64,000 bases of DNA from Rhizobium acidisoli (GCF_002531755.2 NZ_CP034998.1:3538001-3602000), one strand, 5' to 3'. Positions 27,912 to 37,294 are shown, counted from the first letter of the stretch. Notes: generated from the sequence alone by a model not told the origin. Numbers and translations are program-made.

Positions 27912-29069
27912 TTACGCAGCCTGCTGATTTTCTCCGAAGGCTTCGACCCGGTTGCGGCCTTCGCGCTTCGAACGATAAAGCGCCTCATCCGCCTTCTTTA
28001 TCAGCTGTTCAAAATCTCCGCCGCTTTCCCCACGCGTGGCAACGCCGATGCTCAGCGTCGGAAAGACGGCCAGATCCGGCTGATGCAGGACGGCGGCGGC
28101 GAAGGCGAGACGGATGCGCTCGGCAATCGCCACTGCATCCTGCCCGGAAACATCCTTCAGCACCACCAGGAACTCATCGCCGCCTTGACGGGCGAGCAGA
28201 TCGTTCGAGCCCATGATGCTTCTCGAAACACTGGCGAAAAGCCGCAGGATATCGTCGCCGCTCGCATGGCCATGCCGGTCGTTCAACTGCTTGAAATGGT
28301 CGATATCGATGGTGAGCAGCGATACCGGCTGGGAACCGAGAGCCGGCAGGCGCTGGGCAAGGCCGCCGCGATTGAGCGCGCCGGTCAGCGGGTCGTGATG
28401 GGCGAGTTCGGTCAGCTGATTTCGGCTGCGCTCGGCGGCCATCAGCACCATAGCCATGCTGCGCAGCATGATGAACGCGACCGCCGATACCGCCATCCAG
28501 CTATGGACCACATTGCCGCCGAAAGGATCCGGCCCGCCGATCTCGCCGGTCGCGGCAAGAATGCTGCGCACCGCAAAGATCATCGCAGTGCAGACATAGA
28601 GGCCGACGAGCAGGACTGCCGAATACAGCTTCTCGCGCCGGGCAATATCGATTGCCTCCCTTGCGACGGCAAGATCGCAGAGGCAGCAGATGACGGAGAC
28701 ATAGAGAAGTCTCGCCGACACCGCCGAGGGATCGCTGACAATAAGTGCGACAGGCACGCTGACGAGAAGGATGGCAAGCCAGAAATAGCGCTGGTCGAGG
28801 GCCCGGCCGGCAAAGACCCGCACGGCGAAGAACATCAGCATGTAGCCGGCAATGGTCACGATATTGCCGCCGTCGACCGAGACCGAATAGGGAACGAGAT
28901 TGCGCAGCGCGACGAGGAACGAACCGACGCCGACAAGCAGGTTGCTCAGGCCCCACCAGAGCGGCCATCTCTCGAAGCGGCCGGTCGCATAGGCTGCGAG
29001 CTGGAGAATACCAAGCACAAAGCAGCTCACGGCAACAATGAAATAGATCGTCCTGAGATCCAGCAGCAT
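27912..29069 (-). CDS. Membrane GGDEF diguanylate cyclase
   Basis: A 385-residue protein with about six membrane helices in the first 220 residues, then one GGDEF domain with LTGALNRGGL, TIDIDHFKQLNDRHGHASGD and an intact QGGDEF signature, so c-di-GMP synthesis is expected. No clear RxxD inhibitory site is present in front of the signature. The sensor part is an unnamed multi-helix module. It is transcribed alone, downstream of nothing obvious. The 3' side faces the repeat after cysE. Confidence 0.9.
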   Translation of the reverse strand: MLLDLRTIYFIVAVSCFVLGILQLAAYATGRFERWPLWWGLSNLLVGVGSFLVALRNLVPYSVSVDGGNIVTIAGYMLMFFAVRVFAGRALDQRYFWLAILLVSVPVALIVSDPSAVSARLLYVSVICCLCDLAVAREAIDIARREKLYSAVLLVGLYVCTAMIFAVRSILAATGEIGGPDPFGGNVVHSWMAVSAVAFIMLRSMAMVLMAAERSRNQLTELAHHDPLTGALNRGGLAQRLPALGSQPVSLLTIDIDHFKQLNDRHGHASGDDILRLFASVSRSIMGSNDLLARQGGDEFLVVLKDVSGQDAVAIAERIRLAFAAAVLHQPDLAVFPTLSIGVATRGESGGDFEQLIKKADEALYRSKREGRNRVEAFGENQQAA

Positions 29070-29159
29070 GACGTCTTCCCGAAATTCTCGAGGAACGTAC
29101 AGGAGGCGTTTTGCGGTTTGATTGGGGGCTTCGGTAGAAGTTTAACGATCAGCGGTTGT

Positions 29160-30194
29160 TCATGCGGCCCGCACCGTGCCGATGATATCGGCCAGCAGGG
29201 CGTGCAACAGGTCCCGGTATCCGCGGGCCGAGGGACCGCCTTCCTCCGAGGTCATGACGACAGTCAGATCCAGCGACGGCACGATATAGAGCATCTGCCC
29301 GCCATAACCCCAGGCGAAATGCACCTGTTCACCGCCGATCTGCCGGGTGAACCAGCCATAGCCATATTCGTCGCCGGAGAAATGCGAGTTGGTGCGGTGC
29401 TGCCACGACAGGGAAATCCAGTCGGCCGGTACCACCTGCTCGCCGTCCCGAGTGCGCCCTCCATTGCGGTAGAGTTCGCCGAAAGCAAGCAGGGACCGGG
29501 CGCTCATCGCCATCTGATTGCCGCCGAGATAGATGCCCTGCGGATCGCGCTCCCATGCGCCGATCCGGAAACCGTCGACCGGCCCAAGCCATTCATGTGC
29601 CAACGCCAGCGTCGACCGCCGGCTCACCTTCGTGAGAATGGCCGACAGCAGATGCGTGGATGCGGTGGAATAGAGCATCTCGCCGCCGGGCTGATCGACG
29701 AAAGGCTGGGAGAGCGCAAAACGCACCCAGTTGCGCGAGGAGACCCAGCGGCCGTAATTCGGCCCCGACATGCGATTGAGCCCGGCCTGCATCGAGAGAA
29801 GATGACCGATGGTGATATCGTTGATGCGCGGATCCGGCGTCGCGGGGAGATCGGCCTTCAGGATCGGCGCGATCTTCTGATCGGGGCCCACCAGCAGGCC
29901 CTTGTCGATGGCAATGCCGACCAGCGCCGAAATGACCGACTTCGAAGCGGATTTGATATTGGTCGATCCCGACGGCGAATGGCCGTGGAAGCCGCGTTCG
30001 GCGAGCACCCGTCCGCCGCGCGCGACGATCACCACCTTGAGAGGCCACAACGCCGGGTCATCAGCCGCCTGGTCGAGAAGGGGATCAAGCCCGGTGAAGG
30101 TACGGGCCGTGCTCTGGGCAGCGGCCGGCATCGTCGCGGCAAGCGGCAAACTGAAGAGGACCAGAAGGGCGAGAACGCGGATCATGCAGCGCAA
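29160..30194 (-). CDS. Exported serine hydrolase of the beta-lactamase class C family
   Basis: The 344-residue protein has a signal peptide to about residue 26 (PAAAQS). The nucleophile motif SASKSV (S-x-x-K) is near 82-87, the YGRW/YSTAS Tyr motif is near 148-176, and the third motif is a Gly-rich GYGGQ near 296. The family mixes esterases, peptidases and lactamases, so a resistance role should not be assumed. The start could instead be the ATG at 30185, which keeps the signal peptide. It is monocistronic, convergent with nothing. Confidence 0.82.
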   Translation of the reverse strand: MRCMIRVLALLVLFSLPLAATMPAAAQSTARTFTGLDPLLDQAADDPALWPLKVVIVARGGRVLAERGFHGHSPSGSTNIKSASKSVISALVGIAIDKGLLVGPDQKIAPILKADLPATPDPRINDITIGHLLSMQAGLNRMSGPNYGRWVSSRNWVRFALSQPFVDQPGGEMLYSTASTHLLSAILTKVSRRSTLALAHEWLGPVDGFRIGAWERDPQGIYLGGNQMAMSARSLLAFGELYRNGGRTRDGEQVVPADWISLSWQHRTNSHFSGDEYGYGWFTRQIGGEQVHFAWGYGGQMLYIVPSLDLTVVMTSEEGGPSARGYRDLLHALLADIIGTVRAA

Positions 30195-30293
30195 GATAGG
30201 ATATCAGCCCGGCATGTTTGCGGCCGGCGGTACATTTCACGCGATTGTGTTGCTCAATGCGTAGGGCATCCCGGTGAGCCCACGCGGTACCCG

Positions 30294-30393
30294 AAAAAAC
30301 AATCCGCGCCGCAACCACGACAGGCCCGCCTGCCTCCATGGTCAAGCGGCGCGGATATTGCCGGCCGGGGTAAGGACGTTCAACCCCGGCCGG
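30294..30393 (-). terminator. Double hairpin terminator of the GNAT gene
   Basis: CCGGCCGGGG at 30361-30370 pairs with CCCCGGCCGG at 30384-30393. Next, ATCCGCGCCGC (30302-30312) pairs with GCGGCGCGGAT (30346-30356), and on the minus strand the second hairpin is followed by six T. Confidence 0.75.
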
Positions 30394-30400
30394 CCGATTG

Positions 30401-30991
30401 CTAGGCTGCGCGGCGAAGCGGCGCGCCGGCCAGCATGCGTCCCGAGGGGACGATCATGCCGGCCGCGCCGTCAAGCCAGCCTTCCGTGAGCTCGAGCGCC
30501 AGAAGGCGCGAGCGTTCGAACGGGCCCGGCATGACAAGATGGCGAGCCTTTTCGGCAAAAAAGCCGAAACGCTCGTAATAGGCGGCGTCGCCGACGAGCA
30601 GGACGGCGCCATGCCCGCGTTTCTTGGCTTCGAGGATCGCCGCGCGCATCAGCGCCGAGCCGATGCCCTTGCCGCCGTGATGCGGCGCAACGGCGAGCGG
30701 GCCAAGCAGCAGCGCATCGATCGGTGTGCCCTCGTCATTGACGCCGGCCTCGATGTTCCAGAGCCGCACCGAGCCGATGACATGACCGTCGCGATCACGC
30801 GCGACGAGCGCCAGCCCCTCGGCCGGAACACGGTTGCGGCGGATCTTCTCCGACGACTTCTTGCGGCGGCCTGCGCCCATGACCCGGTCGAGCAGGTTTT
30901 CACGGGCAACGACGTCCGACGGATTTTCGGCGTCGATGGCGAAAGTGGTGGGCGCAAAGAATGCGCGGACAGAATCAAGAACAGCGGCCAT
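30401..30991 (-). CDS. GNAT-family N-acetyltransferase
   Basis: The 196-residue protein has the acetyl-CoA pyrophosphate loop HHGGKGIGSAL near 104-114 and the following helix and strands KKRGHGAVLLVGDAAYYERFGF, which place it with the YhbS-like GNATs. The N-terminal 40 residues are basic (MGAGRRKKSSEKIRRNR). The substrate is not readable. It is downstream of and in line with the decarboxylase gene (94 bases), possibly in the same polyamine-related transcript, but there is no direct evidence for that. Confidence 0.85.
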   Translation of the reverse strand: MAAVLDSVRAFFAPTTFAIDAENPSDVVARENLLDRVMGAGRRKKSSEKIRRNRVPAEGLALVARDRDGHVIGSVRLWNIEAGVNDEGTPIDALLLGPLAVAPHHGGKGIGSALMRAAILEAKKRGHGAVLLVGDAAYYERFGFFAEKARHLVMPGPFERSRLLALELTEGWLDGAAGMIVPSGRMLAGAPLRRAA

Positions 30992-31085
30992 CTTGGCCTC
31001 CCGTACCCAATACCGTTATCAGCGGCGATGAAGGAAAATTGTGAAATTGCCGCCCCGGCTGGTTACGGGGCCGGCGGAAACGACC

Positions 31086-32219
31086 TCAGATGACGTAGGC
31101 TTTCAGCGGCTCGAAACCGTTGAAAGCGACCGCCGAATAGGTCGTCGTATAGGCGCCGGTGCCTTCGATCAGCACCTCGTCGCCGATCGAAAGGGAGATC
31201 GGCAGCGGATAGAGGTTCTTCTCGTAGAGCACGTCGGCCGAATCGCAGGTCGGGCCGGCAATGACGCAGGGCTCCATCTCGTCGCCGTCGTGCTCCGTGC
31301 GGATCGGATAGCGGATGGCTTCGTCCATCGTTTCGGCGAGACCGCCGAACTTGCCGATGTCGAGGAATACCCAGCGCGCATCGTCATTGTCCGACTTCTT
31401 CGAGATCAGCACGACTTCCGCCTTGATGACGCCGGCATTGCCGACCATGCCGCGGCCCGGCTCGATGATCGTCTGCGGGATCTGGTTGCCGAAATGCGTG
31501 CGCAGCGCCTGGTAGATCGACTTGCCGTAAGCTTCTGCGGACGGAACGTCGCGCAGATACTTGGTCGGGAAGCCGCCGCCCATGTTGACCATCTGCAGGT
31601 GGATACCCTGCTTGGCAAGCGAGACGAAGACGCGCTTGGCATCGGCAAGCGCCGAATCCCAGGCATCGACCTTGGTCATCTGCGAACCGACATGGAACGA
31701 GACGCCGTAGGACTGCAGGCCGAGCTGGTGGGCGTAGACGAGAACATCGACGGCCATCTGCGGAACGCAGCCGAACTTGCGCGACAGTGGCCATTCGGCG
31801 CCTTCGCCATCCGTCAGCACGCGGCAGAAGACGCGGGCGCCGGGAGCGGCACGCGAGATCTTCTCGACTTCCTCGTGGCTGTCGACGGCAAAGAGGCTGA
31901 CGCCGAGCGCATGCGCGCGGGCAACGTCACGTTCCTTCTTGATCGTGTTGCCAAAGGAGATGCGGGCGGCGGTCGCACCGGCTTCGAGCGCCATTTCGAT
32001 TTCGGCAACGGATGCGCAATCGAAATTGGAGCCGAGGCCTGCAAGCAGCTTCAGCACTTCCGGGGCCGGGTTGGCCTTGACGGCGTAGTAGATGGCGCTG
32101 TCCGGCATTGCGTGACGGAAGGCGTGAAAATTGTCTCTGATGACGTCGAGGTCAACCACGAGGCAGGGACCGTCGGGACGTCGGGTTGCGAGAAAGTCGC
32201 GGATGCGCTGGGTGGTCAT
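31086..32219 (-). CDS. odc2: Ornithine/lysine decarboxylase, fold type III
   Basis: The 377-residue PLP enzyme has the PLP lysine in YAVKANP (Lys 48), the GSNFDCASVAEIE substrate loop, the phosphate-binding GGGFP and EPGRGMVG segments, and the catalytic Cys 325 in GPTCDSAD from the partner subunit. Together these mark an alanine-racemase-fold decarboxylase that makes putrescine from ornithine and perhaps cadaverine from lysine. The motif set and length agree with the Odc2 proteins of rhizobia. GAGGGAACG precedes the ATG. It has a long upstream leader, described separately. Confidence 0.93.
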   Translation of the reverse strand: MTTQRIRDFLATRRPDGPCLVVDLDVIRDNFHAFRHAMPDSAIYYAVKANPAPEVLKLLAGLGSNFDCASVAEIEMALEAGATAARISFGNTIKKERDVARAHALGVSLFAVDSHEEVEKISRAAPGARVFCRVLTDGEGAEWPLSRKFGCVPQMAVDVLVYAHQLGLQSYGVSFHVGSQMTKVDAWDSALADAKRVFVSLAKQGIHLQMVNMGGGFPTKYLRDVPSAEAYGKSIYQALRTHFGNQIPQTIIEPGRGMVGNAGVIKAEVVLISKKSDNDDARWVFLDIGKFGGLAETMDEAIRYPIRTEHDGDEMEPCVIAGPTCDSADVLYEKNLYPLPISLSIGDEVLIEGTGAYTTTYSAVAFNGFEPLKAYVI

Positions 32220-32640
32220 ATCGTTCCCTCTTCCAATTCCAAAGCTCCGGCATCAGCCGGAGGACAAAGGGCATACGAGAACTCGCATTGGAACCAGCCG
32301 GTGGAGACCCCGGAACCATAGCAAGCGCTCGATGCGCGGATAGTGAACCAACGCCGCGATGCGGTGTAAGTTCGGCTTTGTCTGCCATGGATTGGAGGGA
32401 GAATCCCAACCGCACTTCCGGCAATGATGGTGTGCCTCTTCAGTAACCCCCGCTGATGGAAAGCAGGGAGAGAACAAAAAGGCCCGCACCGTCGTTGCTT
32501 CAGGCGTCCTCGCATTTTCCGGTTGGCCGGAATAGCGACTGGAGGGGTTAATTCCAGGTACCTTACCGATTTCCTCACCAATTCGAGGGTTCGGCGGACA
32601 CCCATGGGCACGTGCGACTTTGGGCTGAGGTGGAAATAAG
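32220..32640 (-). ncRNA. Long structured leader upstream of the decarboxylase, probable speF motif
   Basis: About 420 bases separate the decarboxylase start from a candidate minus-strand promoter (TTGATT, 17-base spacer, TATTTC, near 32633-32661). The leader carries a CTCCGG/CCGGAG hairpin at 32245-32262 just before the start codon and a TTCCGG/CCGGAA hairpin at 32517-32532. The speF RNA motif is known upstream of alphaproteobacterial ornithine decarboxylase genes and has this size and place. I have not matched the consensus base by base. The rest of the gap up to 32747 carries the LysR promoter side. Confidence 0.5.
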
Positions 32641-32747
32641 AATATTCGCCTTCATAATCAAGCGTTTTTTTGATCTCCGGGTCAAAAAAATAATTGAACG
32701 GGAAGAGCCGATTTGTTCAACATTCCGAAACAGTTTAAGGGATGGCC

Positions 32748-33641
32748 ATGGATACCTTGACCCGCATACGCGCCTTCATCGATGTCGTCGAGGCCGAAGG
32801 CTTTTCCGCCGCAGCCAGGCGCACCGGCCGCTCCAAGGCGCTGCTCTCCAAATATGTGCGCGAATTGGAAGATGAACTCGGCGCCCTGCTGCTCAACCGC
32901 ACCACCCGGCAGTTCTCCATGACCGAGGCCGGCCACACCTATTACCGTAGCGCCTCGGATATCCTCAAGGAGATCGACAACCTTGCCGACCTCGTGCGCG
33001 AAAACAATGCGCAGCTGAAGGGACGGCTGCGCATATCCGTGCCCCGCACTTTCGTCGATGCCGATGTCGGCCAATCGCTGATCGATTTCTCCAGGGAGAA
33101 CCCGGATCTTTCGCTGGAGATCGCCGCCGACGACCGGTTTGTCGATCTGATCGAGGAAGGCTTCGACGTGGCGATCCGCATCAGCAAACTCGAAGATTCC
33201 GGCATGATCGCCCGCAAAATCTCCGATTTTCGCGTCCATCTCTGCGTCACCCCCGATTTTCTCGAACGTCATCCCGATCTTGCCCATCCGAGCGACATTT
33301 CCAACGTCCCCTTCATCGTCGACACCAATTCGCGCACCCAGGCGAGCATCCGCTTCCACAATCCCGACAACACCTCATTCACCGTCGCCGTCTCCGGCCC
33401 GATGGAGGTCAACAGTCCGCATGCGACTTTGCGCGCGGCGCTTGCCGGCATCGGCATCGCCCTCATCCCTGATTTCATCGCCCGCAAGCCGATCGAGAGC
33501 GGCGAGCTGCTGACGCTGTTCAACGATTATCTCCCGACCGACCGCGGCATCTATGCCGTCTATCCGCACCGCCGCTATTTGCCGGCCAAGGTGAGGATCT
33601 TCGTCGATTATCTCAACAACTGGTTCAAGAAACATCCGTAG
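32748..33641 (+). CDS. LysR-family transcriptional regulator
   Basis: A 297-residue protein. The AAGGG touches the ATG at 32742 but stands six bases before the ATG at 32748, so the latter is preferred. The helix-turn-helix is RTFIDVVEAEGFSAAARRTGRS-type (RAFIDVVE... to KALLSKYVRELEDELGALL) within residues 5-60. The C-terminal part is the substrate-binding fold with LRISVPRTFVDADVG. It resembles the CrgA subgroup. It is divergent from the decarboxylase across the long leader, and might control that gene or an unlinked one. Confidence 0.9.
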   Translation: MDTLTRIRAFIDVVEAEGFSAAARRTGRSKALLSKYVRELEDELGALLLNRTTRQFSMTEAGHTYYRSASDILKEIDNLADLVRENNAQLKGRLRISVPRTFVDADVGQSLIDFSRENPDLSLEIAADDRFVDLIEEGFDVAIRISKLEDSGMIARKISDFRVHLCVTPDFLERHPDLAHPSDISNVPFIVDTNSRTQASIRFHNPDNTSFTVAVSGPMEVNSPHATLRAALAGIGIALIPDFIARKPIESGELLTLFNDYLPTDRGIYAVYPHRRYLPAKVRIFVDYLNNWFKKHP

Positions 33642-33773
33642 CGCCGCTTTTGCGGCTGCGACATCGCGCCCCGCGCCAACCCGCGGCTCTTTGAATCCAG
33701 TGCGGAATCCGGTCCCAATTCCGTCCCAATTTCTGGCAAGAAGTCAGGGTCACCGAACAGGGCAGCGGAACAA

Positions 33774-34415
33774 ATGAGATATTCGACGATACTGATGGCC
33801 GCGCTCGTTTCGCTGGTGCCGGCCGCCGCCCTTGCCCATCCGCACATCTTCGTGGAGGCCCGCCTCGAAGTCGTGGCCGGCAAGGATGGCAGTGTCGAGG
33901 AACTGCGCAATGTCTGGCGCTTCGACGAGGTTTTCTCCTCCTCGGTCGTCATGGATTTCGACAAGAACACCGATCTGAAGCTGGAGCCGAACGAGCTCGC
34001 CGAGGTCGGAAAAACGGTGAAGCAGTCGCTTGCCGACTATGATTACTACATGAACCTGACGATCGACGGAAAGAACGTCACCGTTCAGAAGCCCGACATC
34101 ATTCACGTCGACTACAAGGACGGCCAGCTGCTGATGTTCTTCGCGGTCAAGCCGGTGGAGAAGATGCCGCTGAAAGGCAGGCTCAGCTTCGGCGTCTACG
34201 ACCCGACGCTCTATACCTCGATCGACTTTCCCACCGACAACGAACTGGCAATCGTCGGCGACGGCTTCAAGGCCTGCAAACATCAGGTGGTGCGGCCGGA
34301 TGCCGACCAGGTGATCTCGCAGAACAAGCAGTCGCTGACCGACGCCTTCTTCAACGATCCCACCGGCACCAACATGTCCAAACTCTTCGCCACCCGGCTG
34401 GAGGTCACATGCTGA
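33774..34415 (+). CDS. DUF1007 periplasmic protein, ZevA-like
   Basis: A 213-residue protein with a signal peptide (to about residue 21, ALA-HPHIF). The first mature residues HPHIFVEARLE are conserved in DUF1007 proteins and look like a metal site. The gene runs seven bases into the next one, a NicO-family transporter. In Haemophilus the ZevA/ZevB pair of this type imports zinc, and similar pairs are linked to nickel or cobalt. The metal cannot be told here. Confidence 0.85.
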   Translation: MRYSTILMAALVSLVPAAALAHPHIFVEARLEVVAGKDGSVEELRNVWRFDEVFSSSVVMDFDKNTDLKLEPNELAEVGKTVKQSLADYDYYMNLTIDGKNVTVQKPDIIHVDYKDGQLLMFFAVKPVEKMPLKGRLSFGVYDPTLYTSIDFPTDNELAIVGDGFKACKHQVVRPDADQVISQNKQSLTDAFFNDPTGTNMSKLFATRLEVTC

Positions 34416-35485
34416 CGAAACGCCTGCCCCTCATCCTTTCCGCCGCCGCCATGACGCTCCTGACGGCGGCAAGCCTTGCCCATGCGCAATCGCCGCTCGG
34501 CATCGGCACGGCGGAGCCGAGCTTCCAGCCGACCGGCGGGCCGCTCGCGCCGCTTTTGCTGTATGTGAATTACGAGCAGCAGGCCTTCTACCGGGCGCTG
34601 ACGGATGCCTTGAAGGCGATGCGCCAGGACCCGTGGCAGTTGGCCTCGCTGATCGGCCTCTCCTTCGCCTATGGCGTCTTCCATGCCGCAGGCCCCGGTC
34701 ACGGCAAGGCGGTCATCTCCTCCTACATGATCGCCAACGAGATCGAGTTGAAGCGCGGCGTGGTGATTTCCTTCATCTCGGCCTTCATCCAGGGCGTGGT
34801 GGCGGTGGTGCTGGTCGGCGGCGCCTGGCTGGTGCTGCGCGGCACCGGCATCACCCTGACGGCGGCGACCCATGCGATGGAGATCGCAAGCTTCGTCATG
34901 GTCATCCTGTTCGGCGGCTGGCTGCTGTTCCGCAAACTGCGCTCGATGGTGGGCAACATGCCGCGCCGGCGGCTGATGGCGACGTCAGCCGGTCCGGTCA
35001 GCATGATGCTCGACTGGAAGGACAATGCCGCCGAACGCCAGGTCTATGCCTTCAACGGCAAGGCGCAGGCTGTGGAGTCCGGCCATACCTTTGTTCCCGG
35101 CATGGCCTGCGAGACCTGCGGCAATGCTCATGTGCCGGATCCCGCCCTGCTTGCCGGCGACAGGTTCAGCGCCCGCGAGGCCTGGTCGGCGATCGTCGCC
35201 GTCGGCCTTCGCCCCTGCTCTGGCGCATTGCTGGTCATGACCTTCTCGCTGCTGAACGGGCTCTATCTCGGCGGCGTGCTGTCGGTTGCCGCCATGTCGC
35301 TCGGCACGGCAATCACCGTTTCCCTGCTGGCCACCCTTGCCGTCACCGCCAAGAGTGCCGCCGTCCGCCTCTCCGGGCGCGGCTCAACCGCCTCGGTCTG
35401 GATCGGCAACGCCATTGAAATCCTCGGCGCCGTGCTGGTTATCGTGATGGGAGCCCTGCTGCTCGGGGCATCGCTGCAGGGATAG
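34409..35485 (+). CDS. NicO/RcnA-family metal permease, ZevB-like
   Basis: A 358-residue membrane protein with a signal-like N-terminus and about six helices. Two family signatures are intact: HAAGPGHGKAV near 92-102 and GLRPCSGALLVM near 269-280. A hydrophilic loop carries ETCGNAH, a further Cys/His cluster. It overlaps the DUF1007 gene, so the two are translated together. The family moves nickel, cobalt or zinc. Confidence 0.88.
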   Translation: MLTKRLPLILSAAAMTLLTAASLAHAQSPLGIGTAEPSFQPTGGPLAPLLLYVNYEQQAFYRALTDALKAMRQDPWQLASLIGLSFAYGVFHAAGPGHGKAVISSYMIANEIELKRGVVISFISAFIQGVVAVVLVGGAWLVLRGTGITLTAATHAMEIASFVMVILFGGWLLFRKLRSMVGNMPRRRLMATSAGPVSMMLDWKDNAAERQVYAFNGKAQAVESGHTFVPGMACETCGNAHVPDPALLAGDRFSAREAWSAIVAVGLRPCSGALLVMTFSLLNGLYLGGVLSVAAMSLGTAITVSLLATLAVTAKSAAVRLSGRGSTASVWIGNAIEILGAVLVIVMGALLLGASLQG

Positions 35486-35487
35486 GT

Positions 35488-35694
35488 CTACTTCCCTTTG
35501 CTGCGCTGATAGCGCGCCCGCAGCCAGAAGACCGCGAAAAACGCCATGATCAGGCAGACGCCGACGGCGATCCCCAGCACCGGCGAGAAATTGCCGATCC
35601 ACAAAACGATGGTCGGCAGGAAATAGAGGACGAGGCCGGCGCCGAGCAGGATGATGGCGGCGGCGATTGCCTGCGAGCGGCTCTCGGGGCTCAC
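35488..35694 (-). CDS. Small two-helix membrane protein
   Basis: A 68-residue product from the GTG at 35694, which overlaps the stop of the upstream GNAT gene (GTGA). Two hydrophobic helices (AAAIILLGAGLVLYFL and GIAVGVCLIMAFFAVFW) are followed by a basic tail RARYQRSKGK. I recognise no family. It is convergent with the NicO-type gene, with only two bases between stops, so either gene could be affected by the other's transcription. Confidence 0.65.
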   Translation of the reverse strand: MSPESRSQAIAAAIILLGAGLVLYFLPTIVLWIGNFSPVLGIAVGVCLIMAFFAVFWLRARYQRSKGK

Positions 35695-36386
35695 GCGAGC
35701 CTTTCCTTTTCCAGATCGGCGCGAATTTCCTGCAGCCGGCGGATCTGATTGCCGGCGGCATCGAAATTCTCCGGCGAAAGCCAGGCCTCGAAGGCATCGT
35801 TGAGCAGCGGCCATTCGGCATCGATCATCGAGAACCAGGCGGTATCGCGGTTGCGGTGCTTGGCGATCATGTGCTGGCGGAAGACCCCTTCGAAGCTGAA
35901 GCCGTACCGCGCCGCCGTCGTCTTGCTCGCCTCGTTCTTATTGTCGCATTTCCATTCGTAGCGGCGGTAGCCAAGCTCCTCGAAGACGTGCTTGGCCATC
36001 AGGTAATGCGCTTCAGTCGAAAGCGGCGAACGCTTCATCTCCGCACCATGCGCCACCCCGCCGATCTCGACGACGCCGTTTGCCGGGTCGGCGCGCATGT
36101 AGTTCGCCATCCCGACAATCTTGCCGGTGGCGTTGTCACGGAAGATATGGGTGAGCCAGCCGGATTTGGTGTAGACGTTTTCCAGCCAGTTGGCGAAATC
36201 CTCGATCCCGGAGAAATCGTCCTGCGCGAAATAGAGAAGCAGCGGGTTGATGCCCATGCCGCCAAGCCCGTCCCACAGCGCCTCGATATGCTCTGCTCGC
36301 CGATAGGGTTCGACGGTGACGAAACGGCCCTTCAGCGTCACCGGTTTCGGCGCCGGGCAGCCCTTGAAATTTGTTAGATCGCGCAT
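35691..36386 (-). CDS. GNAT N-acetyltransferase of the RimJ/RimL type
   Basis: The 231-residue protein is called from the ATG at 36386, with GGGGAG upstream; the longer frame to 36443 lacks a site. It has the RimL-type layout, with LKGRFVTVEPYRR at the N-terminus, the MANYMRADPANGVVEIGGVAH strand, and the acetyl-CoA region ELGYRRYEWKCDNKNEASKTTAARYGFSFEG. It probably acetylates a protein N-terminus or a small molecule. It is followed by a coupled membrane peptide. Confidence 0.85.
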   Translation of the reverse strand: MRDLTNFKGCPAPKPVTLKGRFVTVEPYRRAEHIEALWDGLGGMGINPLLLYFAQDDFSGIEDFANWLENVYTKSGWLTHIFRDNATGKIVGMANYMRADPANGVVEIGGVAHGAEMKRSPLSTEAHYLMAKHVFEELGYRRYEWKCDNKNEASKTTAARYGFSFEGVFRQHMIAKHRNRDTAWFSMIDAEWPLLNDAFEAWLSPENFDAAGNQIRRLQEIRADLEKERLA

Positions 36387-36469
36387 GTTCACTCCCCTTG
36401 TCCCAGGAGTGGAGTGGATAGGCCAGCCGCCCGACAAAGGCAACCGGCCTGGATGTTACTGTGACCCAA

Positions 36470-37189
36470 TCACTGGGACAAGGTAACTTTTGCGGAGGAC
36501 ACCGTCGCCTCGATATGGTCGACCAGCTGGTCGGCAAGGCCGAGCCTGCCGGCAAGCAGATCGAGATAACCACGCTCGGCGCGCGAATCCGGCTCGATGG
36601 TGAGCCGAGAGGCGGTGTAGAGTTCGACGCGCTGTTCCTCCGTCGTCGCGGCAGCGACCAGCGCATCGAGATCGGTCGGCGAAGCGAGTTCGCGCTCGAT
36701 GAAGGCCGCAGCCTCGCCGCTGACATCGGCAGCCTTGACCTTGTCCATGATGAGGGCCCGTTCGGCATCGTCGATATGGCCGTCGGCCTTGGCGGCGGCG
36801 ATCATCGCGCGGATCAGCACCAGCACGAACTCGTTGCTGCCGGCCGGCGAGGCCGGCCCGAAGCCGGATTCGACAGGCGGTGGCAGGAGAACCGGATTGT
36901 TGGCCGAGGGTGCATCCGAAGGGGCTGCCGGCGCCTGCCCTGCCTGGTAATTTTTGTAGGCCTGGTAACCGAGGCCGGCGATGGCGGCAAGACCGCCGAT
37001 CGCCAGTGCATTGCCGGCAATACCCCGGCCGGTCTTCGTGCCGAGAAGCGCGGCGGCGATCGCACCTGTCGCCAGAGGATTGTTCCTGGCCGTCTGCACG
37101 GCGTCGCCCGCCCTGTCGCGGACCGAGCCGCCAAGGCCCGGAACCTGCGAACCCAAGAACTGGTCGAGAAGCTTCTTCGCGTCGAACAT
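36470..37189 (-). CDS. DUF533/TerB-like membrane-anchored protein
   Basis: A 239-residue protein. The N-terminal 60 residues carry a Gly/Ala-rich hydrophobic stretch (GRGIAGNALAIGGLAAIAGLGYQAYKNY, one helix), then a Pro-rich linker. The C-terminal part is the all-helical TerB-like domain with LVLIRAMIAAAKADGHIDDAERALIMDKV, the acidic metal-binding helix pair of tellurite-resistance TerB proteins. GACGAGGA precedes the ATG. Its role is unknown in bacteria outside ter operons. Confidence 0.85.
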   Translation of the reverse strand: MFDAKKLLDQFLGSQVPGLGGSVRDRAGDAVQTARNNPLATGAIAAALLGTKTGRGIAGNALAIGGLAAIAGLGYQAYKNYQAGQAPAAPSDAPSANNPVLLPPPVESGFGPASPAGSNEFVLVLIRAMIAAAKADGHIDDAERALIMDKVKAADVSGEAAAFIERELASPTDLDALVAAATTEEQRVELYTASRLTIEPDSRAERGYLDLLAGRLGLADQLVDHIEATVSSAKVTLSQ

Positions 37190-37294
37190 TCCTCGTCGTC
37201 TCCCTGTTAGCTGGAGGACTACATAGGTTTGCGACAGCTCGAATACAAACAGAGGAGCGGGAATTGTGCCGTGAGGCTCATCCCCTCCCCAAAC

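Noticed and set aside
28083-30404. 773-codon plus-strand frame over the diguanylate cyclase and serine hydrolase genes
   Set aside because: It spans two complete minus-strand genes and the gap between them; no family signature.
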